From assembly GCA_951213105.1 (NCBI GenBank), contig OX578142.1:120313354-120377353 (forward strand): a DNA stretch of 64,000 bases, given 5' to 3'. Numbering within the stretch: position 1 is the first letter of the stretch; the number at the start of each line of letters is the position of its first letter. Made by a program: the position numbers and the translations under genes. Shown here piece by piece: positions 13,683 to 24,121 of the stretch. The DNA comes from Amaurobius ferox. Its lineage: Eukaryota; Arthropoda; Arachnida; Araneae; Amaurobiidae. The notes beneath the pieces are model-generated. The model did no database searches, was not told the origin of the DNA, and saw only the letters and a list, made by a program, of their open reading frames with translations.

Positions 13683-13865
13683 GAATGTATAAAAGTCCAC
13701 TGTAGATAGTTTTTTCAGTAATAGCAATATGGAATAGCATTCATCTTCGAGAGGCTGCTGTGTAGGAGTCAGTGGCGCAGCCAGAAATTCGTTCTGGGGG
13801 GGGGGGGGGGGGCGACGGGTCAAACCTCATTGTATATTATTACGCATGTCAAATGACAATATATT
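13683..13865 (+). repeat. 180-bp unit with a 17-G tract upstream of the Naiad ORF
   Basis: This is the unit that is tandemly repeated at 18661-19378. It begins GAATGTATAAAAGTCCACTG, contains GTGGCGCAGCCAG, then a run of 17 G (13796-13812), and ends with the ATG and first codons of the Naiad ORF. Position next to the ORF suggests 5' UTR or promoter sequence of the Naiad. Confidence 0.6.
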
Positions 13866-16485
13866 TGACAATATATTGAAGCAAGTGATGAGCAGTGTTT
13901 ATAAGCCTTGTACAATTGTCCATGATAAAGCTGTGACAAACATAAAAAATGTAAATTCTTTTGTAATAAATGACACGATCTATAATAGATCATCTTTTTT
14001 TAACGACTTTTATCAACACTACCACCATATGAAGAACTTCAAGTTCAAGAAATGCAATTCTAAGCGATGTAAGCTTTGTCCCGTAGCCAATCCACACCAA
14101 ATTTCTACAAAAAAGGACAATATAAAAATCTTTTGCAAAACTTTTAATGTGGTATATTGCATATCATGCCTTGCCTGTCAGGCGAAATATATAGGACAGA
14201 CGCAGAATTCCCTGAATATCCGTATAAATCTGCACCGAAGTCAAGTGGGCAAAATCCAACAGCTATCCACCAATAATAACTTAGAAGTACGACATTTTCA
14301 AGTACACCCCTTCAGCAATATTATGGTAACTATTATTGATATAGTACCAGACCTTTCTGAACGCTTGTGGTGGGAAAACACCCATATAAAGCAATATAAT
14401 TCTGCATATCCATATGGTCTGAATACTTTATTATTCAAGGAAAATTGCAATAAAGAAAGATGCAGGAATAGTAAAGCATACCCTCTCTTAGAAAATTCAA
14501 TACCTAAGAAAACTTATAGACACCAAAGAGGAAATAAAAAGCAACAATTTAATTATAACAAAACAGAAGAAAAAATCTCAGACTTCATAAAGACAGAAAT
14601 AACGGTGAAATTCGGATGGATCAAGAATATAGCCAACAGTATCAAAATCAAATACTTACAACGTATATGGAATTTTATTATAAATTTCAATTTAAGTGAA
14701 AATAACTGCAATACAGAAGATACAAACACTAATATAGACATCATTCTGGATTTGATTAAACTCAGAGCCGCAAAATATAATGTAGCACTTGAACCAAAAT
14801 ATCAAATTAACAAATCAAAAGAATTTTTTATCACAACATTTAAGAATAAAATGTTCGAAAATATTCCATTCAACCAAATATTACATAATATAGAAGAACA
14901 TCTTCCTTTGCCTAATCTAAATATTAAGATATCCTATCGCTTTGTAAGAACCAACGGAAGAAGATTATTCAACTACAATAAATTATGTAAAACCGTGTCT
15001 TCATTTAATATTGAATCCTGTCAATGTCATAAAAATATACATTGTGATCCCTACCACAAGCATATAATTACTGGAAACTTAGATTTTATAAAAGATAATA
15101 AACTCAAAAACTTATTACAACTTGGTACTAAGTACCGAATACAAGAATATAATGATATTTATAATGAATTTAATTACGATCTGGAAACCTTCATATACAA
15201 GATGGCTGTCAAACACAGTATACCTGTACAAACTTTTAACGCATGGAAATATGCCTTTTACAGTGCTTTTTGCCAATTCTACCCGAGAAGAAACAAGGAT
15301 TCTGGGAGTTCTCAATTTCCGTTTTCAATCAAACATTTTAATGAAGAATTCGTATTGACATACACCGACAAAATCGTATCGAATTTTGCATTCACGTGTA
15401 AAAAATTCTATGTCGATACTTTAACACAATGCTATAAGGATTGTGCCATGTATACATTAATTCCTAGCAACGAATCAATCATCACTAATAGAATAAAAGC
15501 ACTGTATAAAAGAATTGGTATGGATATTAAATCAGTAAAATTTCCATACTTGATCCTCATTCCCAAGTTACACAAAAAGCCAGTCAAGTTCCGTACTGTA
15601 ACAGTGGGATGCGGATCATACCTGGAACATGCAAATAAAAAACTTCTGAAATTACTCCAATATGTTATGACTGATATTAAGAAGCAAAACTCTATAATGT
15701 TAAAAAACGGACAAGAATTGATAGACCGACTGAAATTTTGCCATAAAGATTTAAACTTCAGAAGCTACGATTTCAGGGATCTGTTTAATAACATCGATTT
15801 AACAAACCTACAAATGATCTTGAAAGAATTACATGAAGAGTATAATTTAAAACCATATATAACTCTCAGAAGATATTTGGATTTGATTGAGTTGGTTTTA
15901 AATGAAAACATACTATATGACGGTATGCATTTCTACAAACAGGTCAAAGGCATACCCATGGGTGGTGCATGCTCATCAATATTGGCGGATATTTATCTAT
16001 CCAAATATGAAAGAGGAACCCATCTATTATCGGAAATACCTTATTTCCGTTATGTTGACGACGTGATATTAGGGGGTTATGCAAACACCCCTGACATAGA
16101 TTTTGCATTCTACCCAAGGGAATTGGACTTAATTGAAAACCCGATCAATGAGGATGGATCGACAGACTTCCTGGATTTGTCAATAAGAAAGCACCAACAG
16201 TATGGAATTTATACAACCATACACGACAAGAGAAATTCATACAATATCAAAATTAATAATATTATTGATTGGAATTCAAACCTCACTAAAAATATATTCA
16301 GAAATATTATTATCGGGTACTTCAGAAGAAACAGAAACTACAGTACTTTTAAAAAAGACTGCATTCATGAATGTAATAAAATAATAAATGATGCATTAAA
16401 AAGAAATTACCCTAGATATTTTTTACAACATTATTACTATTCCTTTTTCAAAGAAAGAAATTGTACATTGTTTGATTCTAAATGA
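13846..16485 (+). CDS. Naiad-type Penelope-like element polyprotein (GIY-YIG nuclease + reverse transcriptase), intact
   Basis: An uninterrupted 879-codon ORF. It encodes a retroelement protein expected to nick target DNA and prime reverse transcription from it. Domains in order: a Cys-rich stretch (C75, C78) and a GIY-YIG endonuclease at residues about 98-195 (VY 103-104, YIG 115-117, Arg126, Glu177) with extra Cys 105/108/111; a linker with a CxC motif (C392, C394; HHC residues follow); RT fingers (IPKLHKKP, about 572-579), motif A (DFRDLFNNID, 642-651), motif B (GIPMGGACS, 702-710) and motif C YVDD (736-739). A nuclease at the N-terminus with the CxC linker is the published hallmark of Naiad elements, unlike canonical Penelope elements with a C-terminal nuclease. 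The ATG at 13846 was chosen; the frame stays open upstream to a TAG at 13735 through the G-tract, giving a low-complexity extension that is unlikely to be real. Confidence 0.88.
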   Translation: MSNDNIFDNILKQVMSSVYKPCTIVHDKAVTNIKNVNSFVINDTIYNRSSFFNDFYQHYHHMKNFKFKKCNSKRCKLCPVANPHQISTKKDNIKIFCKTFNVVYCISCLACQAKYIGQTQNSLNIRINLHRSQVGKIQQLSTNNNLEVRHFQVHPFSNIMVTIIDIVPDLSERLWWENTHIKQYNSAYPYGLNTLLFKENCNKERCRNSKAYPLLENSIPKKTYRHQRGNKKQQFNYNKTEEKISDFIKTEITVKFGWIKNIANSIKIKYLQRIWNFIINFNLSENNCNTEDTNTNIDIILDLIKLRAAKYNVALEPKYQINKSKEFFITTFKNKMFENIPFNQILHNIEEHLPLPNLNIKISYRFVRTNGRRLFNYNKLCKTVSSFNIESCQCHKNIHCDPYHKHIITGNLDFIKDNKLKNLLQLGTKYRIQEYNDIYNEFNYDLETFIYKMAVKHSIPVQTFNAWKYAFYSAFCQFYPRRNKDSGSSQFPFSIKHFNEEFVLTYTDKIVSNFAFTCKKFYVDTLTQCYKDCAMYTLIPSNESIITNRIKALYKRIGMDIKSVKFPYLILIPKLHKKPVKFRTVTVGCGSYLEHANKKLLKLLQYVMTDIKKQNSIMLKNGQELIDRLKFCHKDLNFRSYDFRDLFNNIDLTNLQMILKELHEEYNLKPYITLRRYLDLIELVLNENILYDGMHFYKQVKGIPMGGACSSILADIYLSKYERGTHLLSEIPYFRYVDDVILGGYANTPDIDFAFYPRELDLIENPINEDGSTDFLDLSIRKHQQYGIYTTIHDKRNSYNIKINNIIDWNSNLTKNIFRNIIIGYFRRNRNYSTFKKDCIHECNKIINDALKRNYPRYFLQHYYYSFFKERNCTLFDSK

Positions 16486-16928
16486 GAATTCTTAATCATA
16501 TATATTTTCATATCTGCGATCCTATCATCTTGAAGTCTTTTCGCGCATGTGCGACTTTCTCTTATAAAATGTTGTGTTTTCATGCTGGATAGTAAGGTGT
16601 ATCTCTTCCATGCTTGGTTCCATCTTTGCTCTTTTGTCCGTTCGGGTGCTTCTGTCTTTGCACATGTGGGAGATTGACCATTGAGTTACATTGGTGCCGT
16701 GAGCGTTGCCCGGGTCGTAAAAGCTGCTTTAAGCGGGAAAGGGGTGTCGCAATCCACCCCAGCCATTCTATGCAAATCATATGGTCACTCCTGTTCTCGC
16801 TTATTTTTTCTTCTTGTTTATATCCTTGTATTCCACTCTGGATGCAGAGCTGCTAAGCGCCACATCCTCTGTAAGGTTTCTGTTTTCTCCTTTACTTAAA
16901 TAGGAGTTCCGTTCGTGATATACTTATT

Positions 16929-16934
<6 letters not shown>
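16486..16934 (+). other. Naiad copy C 3' UTR
   Basis: 449 bp without coding potential between the ORF stop and a short (TA)n tract. It is more GC-rich than its surroundings (GGTGCCGTGAGCGTTGCCCGG near 16690). It does not contain the three-way-junction motif of copies A and B. It ends at a TA tract (about 16935-16960), like the other Naiad copies here. Confidence 0.5.
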
Positions 16935-16960
<26 letters not shown>

Positions 16961-18840
16961 CAGGGTGTCCCAAAAACATTCACCTCGGCTTTTATTCCTT
17001 AAATATTGATCTTAGACATATATAATAAATTACGAAGTTGCATAAAAAAGTACATAATTTTATGAAATCGGTAAAAATTTTCAGGGGATTAAATACAAAA
17101 TTTAAATTTTTATACAGCTCCCGTACAAAAACATTTCCAATGAGTAAAATGTGCCCCTTACACTAATAAGGTGATGTACAAAATTTCAGCATTTTATCAA
17201 AAAAAATCCCAGAGATATAAAAAGACAAAAATGCTGACTTTTCGACGCATCGACATGGGTTCTCAGAGGGGAAAAATCATGTAGGCAGATCGCGTTTCAG
17301 GGGTCATACATAAATTACGAAAGAAACAATGATTACATAAATAAATAATAATTTTGCTATTTATTGGTACAAAAGTATCTACACTGCGTAGAAAAAATAA
17401 CTTTAAGCAAAGATTACAAAGCTCGTTCAAAATGTTTTCCATCCATGCCAATACAGAACTGCATTCGTCTGATAACACTTCTGTGCACTCGATCAAGTTC
17501 TTGATCGGTGATGTAATGACAACTATCTTGAAGGCGTTGTTGCAACTCTGTTTTATTTAAGGGAGGTGACAGATAAACAGTTGCACGTAAACGACCCAAC
17601 AAATAAAAATCCATAGGCATTAAATCAGGCAATCTAGGGGGAAATTCGACTGGCTCAATCAAGCCAATCCACTTGTCTGGAAACTCGTTATTTAACCAGT
17701 GTTTCACAACTGTAGTATGGTAAATTGGAGATCCGTCCTGTTGAAACCACACATGTGGTAATACTTTTAGGGGCAGTTCATCCATAAAATCAGGAATAAC
17801 CGCATTCAAAATCTCATTAACATATCTGTCACCTGTCAACGTACCATCATACAGTATGGTTCCAAACAAACGGTTTCTGAAAATACTACACCACACATTC
17901 ACAGAAAATTGCTTCTGATGATGAATATCACGTACCACGAATGGATTTGTGTCAGATCAGAAGTTCTCATTTTGAGGATTTATGCATCCATCTTGTTTAA
18001 AACAGCATTCGTCAGCCCAAATTACGTTTTTCAGGAAAGAGGGATTTGCATCTTCCTAATTTAGAGCCCAATTACAAACATCTAGACGACGTAGATAATC
18101 TATTGGCTCCTGTCCTTGCACACCACGAATGTTAAACGGATGCCATTTATTCAGTCTCAGTATTCTCCACACTGTTGCACGTGGTACCTTCATTTCTGAA
18201 GCAGCGGTACGAACACTACTATATTGAAGACCCAGATCGTCCGACTCATCCAAAGGACTCGAGTAACTGCTTGGACGGCCGGAACACTACTATGTGGATG
18301 ACTGCAAAAGTAAGCTAAAATATCAATTTCTACATTAGTTGAGTGAAGTCTGGGCCTACCTAGTCCACCGACACGATGTACGCTTCCTCTTTCATGCACT
18401 CGTTGCACCAATCGGGAAATAAATTTCCCAGAAGGATGTTGAGAAATGAGAAAAATACGTTGATATTCCCGTGCAGTTTCGTTAGCATTGCGATTGCATA
18501 ACTGTACAGCATAAGCATTTCAAAAAGTTCTTCGTTGCTGTATTGCGATATGCTGTCCGTACAGGCTAATTACACTCTCAAAATGTAGCAGAAATGTGAA
18601 ATCATTAGCCAAGCCAAGACGCTTGCTTGCCTGGGACCGAAGGTCCCTCACGGCCACATCGAATGTATAAAAGTCCACTGTAGATAGTTTTTTCAGTAAT
18701 AGCAATATGGAATAGCATTCATCTTCGAGAGGCTGCTGTGTAGGAGTCAGTGGCGCAGCCAGAAATTCGTTCTGGGGGGGGGGGGGGCGACGGGTCAAAC
18801 CTCATTGTATATTATTACGCATGTCAAATGACAATATATT
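16961..18840 (-). repeat. Direct repeat R2, near-identical to R1
   Basis: 1880-bp second copy of 11983-13865 at a constant offset of 4978 bp until the G-tract, then 4975. It carries the same dead mariner with the same stop codons and frameshift. R2 follows the Naiad 3' UTR and TA tract, so the array reads R1, Naiad ORF, 3' UTR, (TA)n, R2. This is the head-to-tail layout expected of tandem Penelope-like insertions. Confidence 0.85.
17414..18561 (-). pseudogene. mariner-like transposase (DD41D spacing), dead, in R2
   Basis: Copy of the transposase remnant at 12436-13583 with identical visible lesions: in-frame TGA at 18520-18522, a frameshift near 18250, TAG near 18056 and TGA near 17970. Identity of the lesions shows that the duplication happened after the transposase died, so it was not made by mariner transposition. 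Confidence 0.8.
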
Positions 18841-19378
18841 GAAATGAATGTATAAAAGTCCACTGTAGATAGTTTTTTCAGTAATAGCAATATGGAATAG
18901 CATTCATCTTCGAGAGGTTGCTGTGTAGGAGTCAGTGGCGCAGCCAGAAATTCGTTCTGGGGGGGGGGGGAACGGGTCAAACCTCATTGTATATTATTAC
19001 ACACGTCAAATGACAATATATTGAAATGAATGTATAAAAGTCCACTGTAGATAGTTTTTTCAGTAATAGCAATATGGAATAGCATTCATCTTCGAGAGGC
19101 TGCTGTGTAGGAGTCAGTGGCGCAGCCAGAAATTCGTTCTGGGGGGGGGGGTCAAACCTCATTGTATATTATTACGCATGTCAAATGACAATATATTGAA
19201 ATGAATGTATAAAAGTCCACTGTAGATAGTTTTTTCAGTAATAGCAATATGGAATAGCATTCATCTTCGAGAGGCTGCTGTGTAGCAGTCAGTGGCGCAG
19301 CCAGAAATTCGTTCTGGGGGGGACGGGTTAGACCTCATTGTATATTATTACGCATGTCAAATGACAATATATTGAAAT
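18661..19378 (+). repeat. Four tandem 173-184-bp units with shortening poly-G runs
   Basis: The units start with GAATGTATAAAAGTCCACTG at 18661, 18845, 19028 and 19203; the last ends near 19378. Each contains GTGGCGCAGCCAGAAATTCG, a G-run, TCAAACCTCATTGTATATTA (third and earlier units) and then ATGTCAAATGACAATATATT, the first codons of the Naiad ORF. G-run lengths are 14, 12, 11 and 7 in order. The first unit overlaps the end of R2. Confidence 0.9.
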
Positions 19379-20152
19379 AAATCAATTTATCGCCGAATAG
19401 ATTTATTTATTTAACATTACGTTTACTAAATAAGAACAGTACTGATAACTTCTATAAATGAAAGTATACAATATTCAAAGTTTAATATCAAGTCGTCTAG
19501 GCTTCTTAGCCATTTCATTTAAAACCTCTTCAGGGTTTACTTCAATGTCCTTGTGGATATATCCCTTTCGCGACGATCGGCACGCCCACGTGCCAGCTGC
19601 GAACTTGCATTCAAGGACGAACAGCACGCACTCGTGACGGAGGAAACTTCACCGTAAGCGGAGAGTGGCACTTATACGTGCCTCCCCGTGGAACGTTTTA
19701 ATTTGTCTACTAGATGGCGTTATATGTCCATGAAACTAACTTCAATGTATTTTGCAGAGGCATGACCTTGGCAGAAGAGGATCGAATGCATTATTTCTCC
19801 ATTTGGAGCGGTAAACATAATTTTGTAATATAAACAGACAGGGCAATTCTCGTAGCATCAGCAATTTTATTAATTGAGTGTCGGTTTTTATTTTTATTTC
19901 AGCGTTATGATTTCGTTGGTGAATCATAGGAATATAAGAGAGTATTTTTTTTTGTTTGGGTTTTAGAGGCAGTGAAATTATTCGTTTATTTCGGATAAAA
20001 GAATGGGAGCAACTAACGAGTAATATTATAATATAATAATTTGTATGAAAAATATACATCAAATAGAAATTAAATATTTCTTTTATTCCTGAAAAAAGTA
20101 GATTTCTGTGTTGAATAGGTGATTTTTAGTGAATTTTTTTCGAGAGTTAGGC
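19379..20152. other. Non-coding, with a GC-rich patch at 19565-19700
   Basis: I see no gene. The patch at 19565-19700 (CGACGATCGGCACGCCCACG) stands out from the AT-rich surroundings and may be the end of an unidentified element. Confidence 0.4.
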
Positions 20153-21320
20153 TTAGCGCAAAAAATGTGCCGTCCTTTGGGACCAGTTCGGAAGCGAAGC
20201 GCTCCGTCTTTTGGGCCGCGACAGCTCCGGAATGCCGCCGTCGCGAAAGGGATATAACATAAACAGTACATTTAATCTGTGCTCACCTGTTGAATTTCTT
20301 AAATAATTTTTTAAATATCGTACGGTGGAGAAAGATCTCTCTGCGCTACACGTTGTGACTGGAAGTGTAATCATTATCTGCAGAAGTTTTCGTATACTTG
20401 GAAACCTAATTTCATCACATTCATGAAAAGCTTCCAAAGCATTATCTGGATATTCTGGATTCTGAAGTCGTTCGAGTTTGCTGTGCCATATTTTTAACTC
20501 ACCATACAAATTTTCACACGTGATATGATCAATATCTTCTGAATACCGGGAACATAGCGTCTTCACTGCTTCTTTTGTAAGGTCTTGAGCTGTTTTGCTC
20601 GGCAATAGGATTCGAAAAGAAGCTAATATATTTTTATGTTTCACAAATCTTTCATCGAGCTGTATTAGAAAATGATCTATAAAAGGTATAAAAGCAGCTC
20701 TCCTATAATATACCTCAGGAGTATCATAGTCGACGTTAATTCGTGTAGCTTGATATTTTACAGTTCTTGGTACTGATGTGGGGATTTCATAATTTTCACA
20801 AAATGTTTCAACATCTTTAAAAATTACTGAGAACTCTTTTTCAGAATTGTTCCTTAAACTTTGTATAATTGCTCGTGTATCTTCAGCATAACCAATGGCT
20901 TTGGAAAGATCAATTTTTACAGATTGTAAATATTTCGACAAAGGTAAACTATACGAAAATAGTTTTTTAACAATATGTAGGGAAATAACGAATTCACACT
21001 TTTTAATTGCATTGTACAAAATGCTTACGAGTAGGGTCCGGATTTCTATGCACTTGTATATTTCCGTGCATATTGTGTAATAATTTTGAGCATATTTGCA
21101 TACTATTTGAGCTAAATGTCATGCATGAAAATCCGAGCCTTGCAAATTATATTCACGATCTATTATGACAACTATATAAAAACAGCCCTTACCTTTTTTC
21201 CTACAAATAACCCAATATCATTGGGATTCACGTCGATTTCAGATGGTGTAAATAATGATGTCTCAACGTCTATTGGAGCTTTTCTTTCTGAACTGTCATC
21301 TTCAGAGCATTCAACATTTT
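20153..21320 (-). pseudogene. hAT-family transposase remnant
   Basis: The minus-strand open stretch 21019 to about 20270 encodes the C-terminal half of a hAT transposase: an alpha-helical region (AVKTLCSRYSEDIDHITCE), then FPSIRKLLQIMITLPVTTCS followed by AERSFSTVRYLKNYLRN, the hAT C-terminal dimerisation block with its conserved AERSFS. The last ~35 residues before the stop at 20153 are not hAT-like, so the coding sequence is cut near 20270. Upstream, 21320-21190 in another frame reads an acidic N-terminal piece ending NPNDIGLFVGKK. The core between is missing. No ends or TSD were found. Confidence 0.7.
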
Positions 21321-21780
21321 TCAACTATTTTCATTACATTCACTATCTTCTTTTTTTTTCTCTTTTAAAAAAATTGTATATGCTACTCTCAAATAACTTT
21401 CCTTTGCTGCTATTCATTATACAATTGCTAATATAAAAGAACAGATTAAAGATCCCTTGATCGAAAAGCGTATAGGTTTTATTTTTTAAAGCTTCAACAC
21501 GTGCTTCCAAAACAAGACCAGACATATGACAGCAGGAAATTCTTTTCGAAAGGGAAATTTCCCTATCCGAAGGATTTTTCCCTTTCTGAAGGACTTTTCC
21601 GTTCCGAAGGGAATTTCCCTTAAACCAAAAATGAAGTGTCGAGTAAAAACAAAATTTTAGGGGAATTAAATTTGTTTGAACGAAGTACGAGAAAAAGTAA
21701 AAATATAAATACCAAAAATGAGAAAAAAAAGTAGTTATTTTTATTGTAATCAATATTTTTTTGTTTTTAATTTAAGGCTC
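21321..21780. other. Non-coding with short imperfect repeats
   Basis: It contains several imperfect copies of a GAAGG/TTTTCCCTT motif at 21545-21625. There is no identifiable gene. It ends at the G10-TCTGGT-C10 junction (21782-21807), which can form a hairpin. Confidence 0.4.
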
Positions 21781-21789
21781 TGGGGGGGG

Positions 21790-22550
21790 GGTCTGGTCCC
21801 CCCCCCCATCGCTGCGCAACTGGCCATATACCCAGGCGACGTCCTCAGATCACAGCAGCCTAAAAACAGAAGAGACTCCGGCTCAAGAACATCAACACTG
21901 GACTGTGGATGACTGGCGACGTGTAGTATGGTCAAATAAATCACTCTTCTTCTTGTATGCCAATGATGCACGTTTCCGCATCACCAAGAGGTCCGGAGAA
22001 GAGTATCATTCGAACTGTCTCCAAAGATCAGTGCAGTTCGGGGGTGGGAGTGATGTTTTGGGGATGTATTTCGGTGACTGGCGTTGGACCACTGGTGAAA
22101 GTCATCAATTGGATGAAGGCTGTGGATTATATCCCCATCTTGGATGACTACGTCATCCCTTATGTGGACTTTCTGCATAGAGAGGGCCTTGTCACCGAAC
22201 CTGTCTACCAAGACAATTGTACCGTGCACCATGTCCGATGTGTTCAGGACTGGTTCACAGAACATGAGATTGACCTCTCACACCTCACTTGGTCCACCAA
22301 TTCGCCTGACCTTAACGTCATCAAGAAAATGTAGGACGCTTGGAAATTGCTGTCAAGAAGAGAGTTGCATGTCCACAGTCACTAGCGGAATTGACAGCCA
22401 GATTGATGGACAAGCAGGCCAGCATCACTGCAAACGCTATCCGACCCCATCTGGACAGCAAGCCCTGTAAGATCCAAATGGTGATGAGTGTATATGGTGA
22501 TGTAACCAAGTATTAAATTCAATAAAACCTTATTTTGTAATATTTTGTCC
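21790..22550 (+). pseudogene. Tc1-like transposase, 5'-truncated and dead
   Basis: From 21860 to about 22345 the sequence reads in shifting frames as a Tc1-like transposase core: HWTVDDWRRVVWSNKSLF, VMFWGCISVTGVGPLV, a long helix, VYQDNCTVHH and SPDLNVIKKM. The first catalytic Asp is Asn (WSNKS instead of WSDES) and the final Glu of the NPIE-type motif is Lys (NVIKK), so it could not cut DNA. The N-terminal DNA-binding half is absent; the fragment begins next to the poly-G/poly-C hairpin. The 3' side ends near a CAATAAAACC poly(A)-like signal at about 22520. Confidence 0.7.
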
Positions 22551-22970
22551 GGGGTGTTTAGCTGTCAAGTATGTAACCACCAGTTATACGGGTATAATAC
22601 ACCTTCAAGAAATGCCTAAACACATCTTTGCCCACTGTACAGGAATTCAAAAGGAAGAAAAATAAAGCTGGAATTAGAGATAAAATATCATGAGTGGTTA
22701 GTAAGTGAGCAAAGTCTATTAAAAAAAAGTAGTATATCAGTGAAAATTGCATATAATTAGATCAATAGGGGCTGAGATGGATGGAAACAATAGAGGGGGC
22801 AGAGGGGCCAAAACTTAAATTATAGAGGGTCGGGAGACTTTTTAAATGCCGAAATCCAAACAATATTCACAGAAAATTGTGGCGTAACCAAACGGTTATT
22901 TTGTGGCATGCTTCCAGGGAAAATAAGTTCAATTTTTTTAGCCAGCTCAATCTGACAAAAATTTATTATG
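22551..22970. other. No gene seen
   Basis: AT-rich sequence without coding signal or recognised repeat end. Confidence 0.4.
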
Positions 22971-23900
22971 TTTAGAATATCTGATGTGAATTAAAAATCT
23001 TCACTTTGGAAAGTTCTGTAAATGTAAAAGATAATGCAACAATAAATTTCACATAGACTAGCGTATTAGGATCATTTAGATACTGCCTTATTCTTTTATA
23101 TCCAACATTTGATATATTACCACCACAAGTGCGTTCCTTTGGGAGGAACTGCAGCAAATATTCCATATACACTATATTATCCGATGATGTGTTTTAGCAC
23201 TGATTCAATGGTAAGCCATCCAGAACTAATACGACATAAAAGAAAATGATCATTTAAAAACTGAATTCCAGAAAAATATTCCTTTTGTGCAGCATTTGTT
23301 TAAAAAAAAAGCAAACAATTCAGTGGCAAACTTATCAATGTTTATATCCGAAAATTTCAAATCTTTTGATATTGCATTATGAATCTTATATAGACATCAT
23401 GTGACAATATCAAGGAGTTCTGCTTCTCCAATTACTTGTAGTTCAAAATTTAACACCAATTTATTTATAGGGCCATCAATTGACAATATAAGTTTATTAA
23501 GGGCAACTGCTGATGTTTCAAATTTTCAAGCAACCTCTCTTTCAGTACATTTGTTAAATAAGCACATTTAACCATATTTTTTTATTGCTAGCACCGTACA
23601 TACACAAAGTCTTTTTTACCTGAACAGTACCCTTCATCAAATATAAGAATATATGCGATGACAATATTTTGTCATACATCTCTTAAGAGCACAGAAGTGA
23701 AATATGGAGTAATTCCATGGGATATAATGCAAGATTTTTTGTTATCTGGATTGGCATAATATAGGAAAATATTTTTTTTTAAAGTAGAAAAAAGCAGAAA
23801 AAATAGGAAATAAGTAAAATGTCTAAAAAGTAGAAAGAATATGAACCCTGGATTTTCAGCTATACTGCCAGCAGACACATGCAAGAATGTGAGGACATTT
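22971..23900 (-). pseudogene. Old hAT-type transposase fossil
   Basis: In minus-strand frames separated by many lesions I read, in order, ISHGITPYF..VLLRD, FDEGYCSGKKDFVYVRC, a segment like LINLYCQLMA, AISKDLKFSDINIDKFATEL, SGWLTIESVLKHI and KRIRQYLNDPNTLVYVKFIV. This order and wording match a hAT-like transposase class found widely in arthropods (conserved GI.P.F, FDES, W.T.....I and YLNDP...Y...). It is heavily decayed and no ends were found. The call rests on a by-eye reading of short motifs. Confidence 0.45.
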
Positions 23901-24064
23901 TAAAATTCTATTCTAGGACTCATTTCAGAATTATATTTCTTATTTTGTGTCATTTTGTACATTTTTGACAATGATGAGTTATCCAGAATAACATTTGAAT
24001 TAGCAACAAGTAAATGAGGGTTTTAATACATTGTCATATGAGAGCCAGACAGGACTGAAAAAAA

Positions 24065-24121
24065 CTGAAGACTTATCAAGAGTGTCCGATTATCCAGGTG
24101 ATGACTTATCAAGGTTTTACT
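24065..24121. repeat. Possible pogo/Tigger-type terminal sequence
   Basis: The sequence CTTATCAAGGTTTTACTG, whose complement is CAGTAAAACCTTGATAAG, resembles the termini of pogo/Tigger-like elements. No partner end was identified with confidence. Confidence 0.3.

Larger units (their letters stand above)
11983..13865 (-). repeat. Direct repeat R1 (pseudo-LTR-like), containing a truncated DD41D mariner
   Basis: 1883 bp almost identical to 16961-18840. The differences I can see are the poly-G length (17 against 14) and one C/T. R1 starts after a TA with CAGGGTGTCCCAAAAACA, a Tc1/mariner-type terminus, and ends just inside the Naiad ORF (the first codons ATGTCAAATGAC are part of the repeat). The matching right TIR of the mariner is absent. 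Direct repeats flanking the coding region recall the pseudo-LTRs of Penelope-like elements. Confidence 0.8.

Noticed and set aside
13684..13845. N-terminal extension of the Naiad ORF through the poly-G tract
   Set aside because: Frame-open only because of the poly-G run and short repeat; the residues are low-complexity and the tandem units show the segment is repeated non-coding sequence.
18661..19378. CRISPR-like array of regular repeats
   Set aside because: Eukaryotic context, 175-184-bp units without unique spacers; it is a tandem duplication.
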